From the NCBI RefSeq assembly GCF_023653455.1, contig NZ_JAKEDR010000123.1:1-10125 (forward strand): a DNA stretch of 10,125 nt, in the 5' to 3' direction. Made by a program: the position numbers and the translations under genes. The first letter of the stretch is position 1; each line of letters starts with the position of its first letter. The notes below the pieces were generated by a model that was not told where the DNA came from, made no database searches, and saw only the letters and a list, made by a program, of their open reading frames with translations. The stretch is from Paraclostridium ghonii (lineage in GTDB: Bacteria > Bacillota > Clostridia > Peptostreptococcales > Peptostreptococcaceae). This document shows, piece after piece, positions 1-7,003 of the stretch.

Positions 1-1
1 A

Positions 2-508
2 GATATAATAGAAAAATTAAAATATGAGGATTTGGCTAAAAAATTAACTAAATGCTACAAATATTTATTTATATTAAAATATATAACATACATGACAATT
101 TCGATAATATCATTGAGAAATAGCAATTTCTTTATATTGATATTGTTCATTACTTTTTTTGTATTTGCAGGATTTAAAATTTTAGCAACAAAAATATTTG
201 AAACAATCTCAAAGAAAGTAGGTGAATCAAATTAACGTATTACCACGGATACTGTTTTTAATAATAATTCAATAAAACATAACTTTTCGAAAGAAATTAG
301 AAGTAAGTTAAATTTCTCAGAAATTCTATATAGAAAAGTATTACACGTAACAGACTTTGTAGACTTAGTGTTCTACATATTTTTAAGTATCATCTTAGTA
401 ATAAATAAACACTCAGACATGTACTATTACATTATTCCAGCGTACATGATTCTAAGAGTATCACTAACATATATAACACTATGTGTAAAAAAATCGTCAC
501 AATCATAG
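2..508 (+). pseudogene. Interrupted membrane-protein gene, 5' end outside window
   Basis: I do not recognise the family. One reading frame runs from the window's first bases (no start needed, so the gene begins upstream) to TAA at 233-235, and the same frame then stays open to TAG at 506-508. The first part carries strongly hydrophobic stretches (about 65-175). The second has a polar, lysine-rich loop followed by a hydrophobic segment around 355-480. No ATG occurs in frame after the TAA until about 418, so the downstream part looks like the tail of the same protein cut by one nonsense mutation. The alternative is two genes: a GTG at 222 overlaps the first stop and opens another frame, but it needs one extra T in the T5 run at 255-259 to join the downstream frame. 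About half of the pyrimidine-ending codons in the second part end in C, more than in the ars genes, which could hint at foreign origin. Function unknown. Confidence 0.5.
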
Positions 509-523
509 TATTGGGAAACAAAA

Positions 524-612
524 GGGAGAGTTTGGAATTGTTGTTTACGAAACACTTAAAGACCTCTCTCTTTAGGTCTTTGTGTGAAGTAAACAATAAT
601 CCAACCTCTCCC
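524..612. repeat. Long imperfect hairpin, copy 1 of a paired element
   Basis: An 89-nt imperfect inverted repeat. The outer arms are GGGAGAG and CTCTCCC. A middle stem pairs TTGTTTAC with GTAAACAA, with a bulge. The top stem pairs CAC-TT-AAAGACC with GGTCTTT-GTG around a loop ending in CTCTTTA. Within the top, TAAAGA could instead pair with TCTTTA in the loop, so two mutually exclusive folds exist. Read on the - strand, the outer arm is followed by TTTTGTTT, so it could also terminate rnr transcription. It shares its top with the element at 638-727. Confidence 0.75.
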
Positions 613-637
613 TACCTTCTACTTTCTTTACTTTTAA

Positions 638-727
638 AGAGAGTGTTTGTATATTTGCTGATGCAACACTTAAAGACCGCGCTCTTTAGGTCTTTGTGTG
701 AAAGAAGCAATTATACAAATCCTCTCT
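638..727. repeat. Long imperfect hairpin, copy 2 of a paired element
   Basis: A 90-nt imperfect inverted repeat beginning 25 nt after copy 1. The outer arms are AGAGAG and CTCTCT, the middle stem pairs TTTGTATA with TATACAAA and TTGCT with AGCAA, and the top is nearly identical to copy 1 (CACTTAAAGACC, a loop ending CTCTTTA, then GGTCTTTGTGTGAA). The lower stem shares little sequence with copy 1 yet still pairs. It lies 6 nt beyond the rnr stop codon and would be the first structure met by transcription leaving rnr, although only a short T run (TTT) follows it on that strand. Confidence 0.75.
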
Positions 728-733
728 ACCCCA

Positions 734-2872
734 TTATTCTTGTTCTATTTTCTCAAGAAGTTTAAAGTCTATCTCTTTAAAGTCTACATTAACTTTCTCA
801 ACTTTAATTTTAACAACATCACCTATTCTATACATTTTCTTAGTTCTTTCACCTAAAATAGTAAAAGTATTTTCATCAAATATATAGTAATCATCACTCA
901 TGTCTGCAAGTCTAACTAAACCTTCAACAGTATTGTCTAACTCAATAAACATACCAAAAGAAGTTACGCTTGAAACAATACCTACAAATTCTTCTCCAAC
1001 TTTATCTTCCATATATCTAGCTTTATAAATATCTTTAACATCTCTTTCAGCAAGTTCTGCTTCTCTTTCTCTCTCAGATGATTGAGTAGAAGCATAATCA
1101 ACTATTTGAGCTAATTGATCTTGTCTTTTTTGATTTATCTTACCATTTAAGAATTCTTTTATAATTCTATGAATTTGTAAATCTGGATATCTTCTTATAG
1201 GTGAAGTAAAGTGAGAATAATATTGAGCAGCTAGCCCAAAGTGACCTACACACTCAGGTGAATATCTAGCTTGTTTTAAAGAACGCAACATGATAGTACT
1301 TATAGCTTTTTCCTCAGTCTTACCATGTATTTTTTCTATTATTCCTTGTAAGGCCTTAGGATGAACACTTTCTAAATCTCCTTTTATAACATATCCAAAA
1401 GTAGATATAAACTTATTTAAAGTTTCTATCTTCTCATGTGCAGGAGTCTCATGAACTCTGTAAACAAAAGGCATATTTAGCCAGAAGAAATGTTCTGCTA
1501 CAGTTTCATTTGTTATTAACATGAACTCTTCTATTATTCTGTTAGATATTCTTCTTTCATATTGCTTTATATCAACAACATCGCCATCTTTATTTAATAT
1601 TATCTTAGCTTCAGGGAAATCAAAATCTATAGCTCCACGCTTTTCTCTTCTCTTCATTAATATTCTAGCTAGTTTTTCAGCAGTAAAGAAATCATTAGCT
1701 ACTTTAGCAAATGTATTTTTAAGTTTCTCATCATCTTTTTCAAGAATATCTGATACTTCTGTATAAGTCATTCTAGCTTTTGAATTTATAATAGTTTCTT
1801 TTATCTCGTGTTTAATTACCTCTCCATTATGATCTATTTCCATAAATACAGATAATGTAAGCTTATCTTCAAAAGGATTTAAACTACATACTCCATTAGA
1901 TAAAGTTTTAGGCAACATAGGTATTACTTTATCTACTAAATAAACAGAAGTTGCTCTTTTTAAAGCTTCTTTATCTAGTTTACTTTTTTCTTTTACATAG
2001 TGAGTAACATCAGCTATATGAACTCCTAATTTGAAGTTTCCATTATCTAGTATTTCTATAGATACAGCATCGTCTAAATCCTTAGCATCTTCACCATCTA
2101 TAGTGAATATCTTCATATCTCTTAAATCTAATCTTCTATCTATTTCTTCTTGTGGTATTTCTATAGCTACTTTTTGTGCTTCATCCAATACCTTTTGAGG
2201 GAATTCTTCTGGAAGTCCATGTTCTCTTATTACAGATGCAATTTCAACATATCTATCCCCTTTTTGCCCTAATATTTCTACTATTTTACCTTCTGGTTTT
2301 CTATCTTCTGTTGGCCATTGAGTTATTCTACAAACAACTTTATCATTTCCTCTTGCTCCGTTAAAAAACTTCTTAGGTATAAATATATCTTTATTAAACT
2401 TTTTATTGTCTGGTATAACAAATCCAAAGTTTTTACTTTCTTGGAAAGTTCCTACAACATCAGTTATAGCTCTTTCTACAATTTTTATAATTCTACCTTC
2501 TGCTCTTTTTTCATCAGTTGCTGGAGTTGTAATTTCAGCTATAACTCTATCGTTATGCATTGCTCCATTTAAACTATCAGCAGGTATAAATAAATCTTGT
2601 GTATACTCTTCATCAGATTCTACAAATCCAAATCCTTTTTTATGAGATACTAGCTTACCTACAAAAAGTCCCATCTTATTTGGAGATGTATATTTTCCTT
2701 TTTTAGTAAGTATTAAATACCCACCCTCTACTAATTCATCTAAAAAGTTATAGAACATAGGCATTTCTGTATGATGTATATCAAATATCATTGCTAATTC
2801 TTCTTTTTTTAGAGGATTGTATGCTGCTTCTGATATAAGTCCTAACATTTTTTGTTTTAGCTCTTCACCCAT
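734..2872 (-). CDS. rnr: Ribonuclease R (RNB-family 3'-5' exoribonuclease)
   Basis: Cytoplasmic, processive 3'-5' exoribonuclease that degrades structured RNA and, in characterised bacteria, takes part in mRNA decay and rRNA quality control. The 712 residues show the full family order: an N-terminal winged-helix region (about 1-60), two cold-shock RNA-binding domains (about 66-130 and 138-200), the RNB catalytic domain (about 250-575) and a C-terminal S1 domain (about 625-708). The acidic catalytic cluster is visible at 259-268 (IDGEDAKDLDD), and the RNB signature FTSPIRRYPDLQIHR lies near the end of the catalytic domain. The start is an ATG preceded by AGGAGG at 8-nt spacing. It lies downstream of secG, a common clostridial pairing, but a terminator and an apparent separate promoter lie between them. 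The lysine-rich tail seen after S1 in many homologues is missing; the protein ends soon after the S1 fold. Confidence 0.97.
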   Translation of the reverse strand: MGEELKQKMLGLISEAAYNPLKKEELAMIFDIHHTEMPMFYNFLDELVEGGYLILTKKGKYTSPNKMGLFVGKLVSHKKGFGFVESDEEYTQDLFIPADSLNGAMHNDRVIAEITTPATDEKRAEGRIIKIVERAITDVVGTFQESKNFGFVIPDNKKFNKDIFIPKKFFNGARGNDKVVCRITQWPTEDRKPEGKIVEILGQKGDRYVEIASVIREHGLPEEFPQKVLDEAQKVAIEIPQEEIDRRLDLRDMKIFTIDGEDAKDLDDAVSIEILDNGNFKLGVHIADVTHYVKEKSKLDKEALKRATSVYLVDKVIPMLPKTLSNGVCSLNPFEDKLTLSVFMEIDHNGEVIKHEIKETIINSKARMTYTEVSDILEKDDEKLKNTFAKVANDFFTAEKLARILMKRREKRGAIDFDFPEAKIILNKDGDVVDIKQYERRISNRIIEEFMLITNETVAEHFFWLNMPFVYRVHETPAHEKIETLNKFISTFGYVIKGDLESVHPKALQGIIEKIHGKTEEKAISTIMLRSLKQARYSPECVGHFGLAAQYYSHFTSPIRRYPDLQIHRIIKEFLNGKINQKRQDQLAQIVDYASTQSSEREREAELAERDVKDIYKARYMEDKVGEEFVGIVSSVTSFGMFIELDNTVEGLVRLADMSDDYYIFDENTFTILGERTKKMYRIGDVVKIKVEKVNVDFKEIDFKLLEKIEQE

Positions 2873-2974
2873 TTTTTTCCTCCTATTAATTTTATTGTTA
2901 ATTCATTGTATGCTTTTACTAAATATTTTTCCCATTTTCTTTATATAAATTACATTAATATTAACCGTTGATAA

Positions 2975-3004
2975 ATTATATAATTAAATGGTTATTTTGG
3001 TAAA
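2975..3004 (-). promoter_or_regulatory. Candidate rnr promoter
   Basis: On the - strand, TTTACC (2999-3004) and a perfect TATAAT (2975-2980) are separated by 18 nt, upstream of rnr and downstream of the secG terminator. The surrounding DNA is very AT-rich, so the -10 match alone is weak evidence, but an rnr promoter is expected here because the terminator would cut off most transcription from secG. Confidence 0.4.
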
Positions 3005-3028
3005 TTTTATTGTTAATGGTAATAAAAA

Positions 3029-3051
3029 ACAATTACGTTTAGCGTAATTGT
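3029..3051 (-). terminator. Intrinsic terminator of secG
   Basis: A perfect 9-bp stem (ACAATTACG with CGTAATTGT) closes a 5-nt loop and, on the - strand, is followed immediately by TTTTTTATT. It lies 31 nt beyond the secG stop and upstream of rnr, so the two genes are probably separate units or only partly cotranscribed. Confidence 0.85.
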
Positions 3052-3081
3052 CATCTTATGTGTAAAATAAATTCAATTTTA

Positions 3082-3303
3082 TTATTTAACTAAAAGTAAT
3101 GCCATAGCATTTAAGAAAAATAATACTCCACTTATTTTTGTTACTCTTCCTAAGAATGCTTGTTTTCCTTTTGGTTTAAAGTAACTTTGAGTTCCTTCTC
3201 CACCAAATTCAGTTGGTACAGCACTTTTAGTATCTTGAGGTAATATACTTATTACTAAAATTATAGATATTACTATTTGTACTCCCATTAATACGTTAAA
3301 CAT
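3082..3303 (-). CDS. secG: Preprotein translocase subunit SecG
   Basis: Small inner-membrane subunit of the SecYEG channel, which aids SecA-driven export of proteins across the cytoplasmic membrane. The 73 residues have the SecG plan. A hydrophobic helix spans about 5-22 and is followed by a cytoplasmic loop with the characteristic glycine-rich stretch (FGGEGTQSYF, about 38-47), a basic segment (KPKGKQAFLGRVTK), and a second hydrophobic helix from about 57 to the end. The length is typical of Firmicute SecG. The start codon is preceded by AGGAGG at 7-nt spacing. A sigma-A type promoter lies upstream and an intrinsic terminator downstream, so it can be expressed on its own. Confidence 0.95.
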   Translation of the reverse strand: MFNVLMGVQIVISIILVISILPQDTKSAVPTEFGGEGTQSYFKPKGKQAFLGRVTKISGVLFFLNAMALLLVK

Positions 3304-3359
3304 AGTTATCCTCCTACATTTATAATCACTAATATAGCATAATTTCAGTGTAGCATATT

Positions 3360-3388
3360 AATATACTACATTCAAGGTATAAAGTCAA
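3360..3388 (-). promoter_or_regulatory. secG promoter
   Basis: On the - strand, TTGACT (3383-3388) and TATATT (3360-3365) are separated by exactly 17 nt. Both are close to the sigma-A consensus, about 60-85 nt upstream of the secG start codon. Confidence 0.7.
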
Positions 3389-3577
3389 TCTTATTGCATT
3401 CTTTCCTAATATAAACCTAGATAAATAGATTTTTTTATAACTTTATGACTGCCAAGTATAAATATAAAATTAAATTTATAAATTCTATAAACTATCTATC
3501 ATTGTAAATTATAAAAATATATAATTGTATTTGGGAATATAAAAAGATATTTTTACATATCAAGGGGTGAATTTAAA
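3389..3577. other. AT-rich divergent intergenic region
   Basis: Lies between the secG promoter and the DUF5714-like gene. It must hold the + strand promoter; a TATAAT occurs at 3520-3525 but I find no convincing -35 box at proper spacing. No riboswitch, tRNA or convincing hairpin is visible. The only clear signal is the ribosome binding site AAGGGGTG at 3563-3570. Confidence 0.5.
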
Positions 3578-4294
3578 ATGAATAAGTTTAATTGTTTAAT
3601 TTGTAATGAAGAAGTTCTTTATGAAAATGAAAGCAAAGAAAGAGTTTGTTATTTCTGTAAAAAAACATATGAATCAGCTATAGTATGTAAAAACGGACAC
3701 TATGTATGTGATGCGTGTCATAGTAGCGATGCATATACAGCTATAACAAACTACTGTTTAAATACCAATAGTATAAATCCATTAGAAATGGCATTAGATT
3801 TAATGAAGCATCCATCTATTAAGATGCATGGACCAGAACATCACTACTTAGTTCCAGCAGTATTAAGTACTGCATTTTTAAATAAAACTAATGAAAAAGA
3901 AAAATTAGAACATTTACTAAATGAATGTCAAAAAAGATCTAAAAACGTATTAGGTGGATTCTGTGGGTTTTATGGAGCATGTGGAGCTGGTGTAGGTTGT
4001 GGTATTTATACTAGTTTAATCCAAGAATCAGGACCTCTGAATAAAAAAGAATGGGGACTTTGTAATCTAATGACATCAAAAGCATTAGAAAATATTAGTA
4101 TATACGGAGGCCCAAGATGTTGTAAAAGAGATTCTTTTACAGCTATAGAAACAGCAATCGATTTCACTAAAGAATATTTAAATGTTGATTTAGACAAAAC
4201 TATAAACTTAAAGTGCAATTTTAATAAATTAAACAAAGAGTGCTTAAGCACAAAATGTAAATTTTACAATGAAAGTATCTTAGCTTTACAATAA
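3578..4294 (+). CDS. Cysteine-rich DUF5714-like protein
   Basis: Soluble 238-residue protein with no signal peptide or membrane segment, and 18 cysteines. The N-terminus resembles a zinc-ribbon or metal-binding region: C6-x2-C9, C24-x2-C27, C37, and C44-x2-C47 with H42. The body holds motifs I associate with the uncharacterised DUF5714 family: MHGPEHHYLVPAVL (83-96), a Gly/Cys-rich GFCGFYGACGAGVGCG stretch (127-142), GGPRCC (177-182), and a C-terminal C213-N-F...N-K-E-C222...C227 arrangement. The assignment is from memory of the motifs, not a search. The cysteines could bind Zn, an Fe-S cluster or a soft metal; no reaction can be named. AAGGGGTG lies 7 nt before the ATG. It faces the ars operon tail to tail across a shared terminator, so proximity suggests but does not prove a link to arsenic or methyl-group chemistry. 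Confidence 0.75.
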   Translation: MNKFNCLICNEEVLYENESKERVCYFCKKTYESAIVCKNGHYVCDACHSSDAYTAITNYCLNTNSINPLEMALDLMKHPSIKMHGPEHHYLVPAVLSTAFLNKTNEKEKLEHLLNECQKRSKNVLGGFCGFYGACGAGVGCGIYTSLIQESGPLNKKEWGLCNLMTSKALENISIYGGPRCCKRDSFTAIETAIDFTKEYLNVDLDKTINLKCNFNKLNKECLSTKCKFYNESILALQ

Positions 4295-4320
4295 ATTTAG
4301 GTTGTTTATATATAATAAAA

Positions 4321-4365
4321 TGGTCTATAGCACAATAATTTTAAAATTGTTAATGCTATAGACCA
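4321..4365. terminator. Bidirectional intrinsic terminator between arsM and the DUF5714-like gene
   Basis: A perfect 12-bp stem pairs TGGTCTATAGCA (4321-4332) with TGCTATAGACCA (4354-4365). The spacer contains a further weak AATTTTAAAATT self-pairing. On the - strand it starts 3 nt after the TAG that ends the extended arsM frame and is followed by TTTTATTATATA. On the + strand it lies 26 nt after the DUF5714-like stop with a poorer T tract. Its position right behind the TAG at 4369-4371, rather than behind the TGA 171 nt earlier, supports the longer arsM. Confidence 0.85.
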
Positions 4366-4368
4366 TAT

Positions 4369-5127
4369 CTATTTATTAGCTGTAATTGAAGCAGACATAA
4401 TGTATTCACCTACATTTAAATTTTGACCCCACTTCTCTTCATATTCTTTAGAAATAGGCTTTACATCTATTTTTATATTTTTAAATCCTGAATTTGATAA
4501 GTAAACTTCTAACTCTTCAACTGAAGAAGCACCTGTTACTCATCCACAATATAGTTTTTCATCCTTTTTCATCTCTTGAGTTAAATCCTGCATAAGAACT
4601 ATATCTGATATAGATAATCTACCACCAATTTTCAATACACGATAAGCTTCATCATATACTCTTTGTTTATTAGGCGATAGATTTATAACACAGTTTGATA
4701 TTATAACATCAACTATATCATTTGCTACAGGTAAATTTTCAATTTCACCTAGTCTAAAATCAACATTTTTATAATTATTACTTATTGCATTGCTTCTTGC
4801 TTGACTTAACATTTCTGGAGTCATATCTACCCCTATAATCATCCCTTTTTTTCCAACTTTTTGAGATGCTAAAAAGCAGTCAAATCCAGCTCCACTGCCT
4901 AAATCAAGGACAGTTTCACCCTCTTTTATATTTGCTATTAAGTGAGGATTTCCACATCCTAAGCCTAAATTAGAATCTTTTGGAACTGTGTCCATATCTT
5001 CATTAGAATATCCTATACTTTTAGATATATCTTTTCCACAACAATTTAAATTAGGTTCATTTGTTACTATTTTTTTATAGCTATCTCTAACTATATTTTT
5101 TATATCTCTGTTATTAATATCTTCCAT
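4369..5127 (-). CDS. arsM: Selenocysteine-containing arsenite S-adenosylmethyltransferase
   Basis: Cytoplasmic enzyme that transfers methyl groups from SAM to glutathione- or thiol-bound As(III). Read through the in-frame TGA at 4540-4542 as Sec196, the protein has 252 residues. Visible features are a Cys29-Cys30 pair, the GLGCG motif with Cys58 (equivalent to an arsenic-binding cysteine of ArsM), the SAM-binding motif VLDLGSGAGFD (73-83), a motif II-like region around 139-150, and LYCG-Sec-VTGASS (192-202). Homologues have cysteine at the Sec position, followed by a (V/I)xGA motif. The 56 codons after TGA read as a proper ArsM tail (VEELEVYLSNSGF, EYIMSASITA near the end), ending at TAG 4369-4371. 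The ATG has GGTGGAG about 8 nt upstream and lies 54 nt after arsA, so this is the operon's last gene. Alternatives are a sequencing error or a fresh TGT/TGC to TGA mutation giving a 195-residue truncated product. I recall Sec in arsenic-related proteins from metagenome surveys but not this exact case with certainty. Confidence 0.85.
4498..4542 (-). promoter_or_regulatory. Candidate bacterial SECIS element in arsM
   Basis: The mRNA starting at the UGA can fold into a lower stem, UGAGUAA (4542-4536) with UUACUUA (4504-4498), 7 pairs with one G-U, and an upper stem, UUCUUC (4528-4523) with GAAGAG (4518-4513), 6 pairs. The upper stem closes an AGUU tetraloop at 4522-4519; the part between the stems is an internal loop. 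The loop begins 17 nt after the UGA and has G among its first two bases. Both agree with the known bacterial SECIS model, in which SelB binds such a loop. Folding was done by eye, without energy calculation. Confidence 0.65.
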
Positions 5128-5181
5128 ACTGCAATCTCCACCTCATTCACAATATAATATATTTAAAACATTTTTAATTAT

Positions 5182-7002
5182 TTAGAATATACTATCTCCT
5201 ATTTTAATTAACATATCTATTCCCTTAATCTCTTTGTCATACATAGGTACTCTAACTAATTTAGCCCCTTTAAAATCAGCTTTTATTTCTTGTAGATATT
5301 TTTCTTGCATATTTCTTCTATTTCTAAAAAATGGTGAAGTTGCTTGTTCTTCTGGTATTATAAGGTTAGATATAACCATTTGCGTTTCAATCCCAACTGT
5401 TTTAAGTTCTTCACTAGCTCTATATGCCTCTATTATAGGAGTTTTTTCAGGGTACATAACAAAACTGAAAGTAGTTTTTTCTTTATCTTTCATAGTAGCT
5501 ATAACTCTGTCAAACTTTTCTTTTTGTTTTTTATCTTCTTCACTAATTTCAGCACTAACTCCAGCTTTCATTTGAATTTGTTTTGACCAATCCATAGGTA
5601 GTTCTAAAAGTCTTAATGTATGACCTGTTGGAGCTGTATCAAATACTATAACGTCATACTCTTCTTCTGAAGCATATGATATGAATTTTTGGAATGCTGC
5701 CATCTCTTCTGTACATGGAGAATTTAATTCTTCTTCCATAGTAGCTATAGTAGGCCCACTAAACTTAGATTTAGCATCTTTTAAAACCATTTCTTTATAC
5801 TCTTCAAATGCTACTTTAGGGTCAATCTTTGCTGCATATAAATTAGGACATCCATCTATTGGTGCTGGATTATCTTTTATTTGTTTATCCAAAACCTTCC
5901 CTATATGAGCTGCTGGATCTGTTGTAAGAAGTAAAGTTTTAAATCCTTCATTAGCAGATTTAACAGCTGTAATACATGCCATTACAGTTTTTCCAACCCC
6001 ACCTTTACCTGAGAAAAACACATTTTTTATAGAACCTTTTTTAGGTAATATAAGAGATTTAGCATTTTCATTTTTTTGTATTTTTATATCATCTATATTT
6101 TTATATTCTACTTTATTAGTTTTTACAGGTTTTTTGTCATCAAATAATATAGATGCACTTACTCTAAATCTATCTACGCCTTTAAGCTCACTATCAAATA
6201 ACTCCATAGTGTCTATAGGCCAGCCTTTAAATATTTTCTTTGCTTTTTCTAAATAGTTTTGTTGCATTTCATATCTTGATTTAAAAAATGGAGTTATTGC
6301 TTCATCCTGTGGTATAAATCCATTTATGATAACCTTTGTTGTTGATATTCCAAGCTCTTTTAATTCATTTGATGCTCTTACTGTTTCATCTAACGATGTT
6401 TGTTCAGGTTGCATAACAAATATAAAATCCGTTTGAGAAGTGTCTCTAAGTTTAGCTATAGCTCTATCGAATTTATCTTTGCTATCTTGAATCATAGATA
6501 CTGGCCCCATACAAGTTTGACCACTTCCTTGAGCACTTTCTTCTATATGTTTAGACCAGTCTATCGGAAGTTCTAAAAGTCTTATAGTATGCCCTGTTGG
6601 AGCTGTATCAAATATTATAATGTCATATTCATCTATTTCCATAAAGTCAATAAATCTATCAAATGATGCCATTTCTTCTGTACATGGACCACTTAATTGT
6701 TCATCAGCTATTTTTATCATTTCTTCGTCAAATATTTCTCTCATAGGGGCTAATAAGTTTTCTTTGTATTCATTAGTTGCTTCATCTGGATCTATCTCCA
6801 TAGCATAAAGGTTTTCCATGCTATTTACTTTAGTTATTTTATGCCCTATTTCTTGTTCAAATACATCAGATAAATTAGCAGCAGGATCTGTTGTTACTAT
6901 TAAAGTTTTTAACCCTTTATCTGCATTGTATACACCTGTTGTACAAGCCATTGAAGTTTTTCCAACTCCACCTTTACCTGAGAAAAATAAAAACTGTGTC
7001 AT
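5182..7002 (-). CDS. arsA: Arsenite efflux ATPase ArsA (duplicated A1-A2)
   Basis: Cytoplasmic ATPase that binds As(III)/Sb(III) and drives its extrusion with a membrane carrier. The protein is an internal duplication of two GET3/ArsA-type halves, like E. coli ArsA (583 residues). P-loops GKGGVGKT lie at about 9-16 and 332-339, and the DTAPTGHT signature occurs in both halves (about 132-139 and 455-462). Metalloid-site cysteines are present at about 107 (GPCTEEM), 164 (QTCMGP) and 430 (SPCTEEM), matching E. coli Cys113, Cys172 and Cys422. I chose the ATG at 7002 (606 residues) over the in-frame GTG at 7011: AGAGGTGAG lies 4 nt before the ATG, and the GTG falls inside that ribosome binding site. 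One base separates it from the arsD stop, implying translational coupling. Its usual partner is ArsB; working with Acr3 instead is common in Firmicutes. Confidence 0.96.
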   Translation of the reverse strand: MTQFLFFSGKGGVGKTSMACTTGVYNADKGLKTLIVTTDPAANLSDVFEQEIGHKITKVNSMENLYAMEIDPDEATNEYKENLLAPMREIFDEEMIKIADEQLSGPCTEEMASFDRFIDFMEIDEYDIIIFDTAPTGHTIRLLELPIDWSKHIEESAQGSGQTCMGPVSMIQDSKDKFDRAIAKLRDTSQTDFIFVMQPEQTSLDETVRASNELKELGISTTKVIINGFIPQDEAITPFFKSRYEMQQNYLEKAKKIFKGWPIDTMELFDSELKGVDRFRVSASILFDDKKPVKTNKVEYKNIDDIKIQKNENAKSLILPKKGSIKNVFFSGKGGVGKTVMACITAVKSANEGFKTLLLTTDPAAHIGKVLDKQIKDNPAPIDGCPNLYAAKIDPKVAFEEYKEMVLKDAKSKFSGPTIATMEEELNSPCTEEMAAFQKFISYASEEEYDVIVFDTAPTGHTLRLLELPMDWSKQIQMKAGVSAEISEEDKKQKEKFDRVIATMKDKEKTTFSFVMYPEKTPIIEAYRASEELKTVGIETQMVISNLIIPEEQATSPFFRNRRNMQEKYLQEIKADFKGAKLVRVPMYDKEIKGIDMLIKIGDSIF

Positions 7003-7003
7003 A

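Noticed and set aside
481..765. 94-codon + strand ORF over the paired hairpins
   Set aside because: It is made of the two inverted repeats, overlaps the rnr 3' end, has no ribosome binding site, and its internal peptide repeat mirrors the DNA repeat.
3497..3525. Promoter for the DUF5714-like gene at TATAAT 3520-3525
   Set aside because: The sequence 17 nt upstream (TATCAT) does not resemble a -35 box, and TATAAT is frequent by chance in DNA this AT-rich.
4540..5127. arsM as a 195-residue protein ending at TGA
   Set aside because: It would lose an essential arsenic-binding residue and the C-terminal region, while the downstream frame is intact and ArsM-like and a SECIS-like hairpin follows. 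Kept only as the alternative to selenocysteine.
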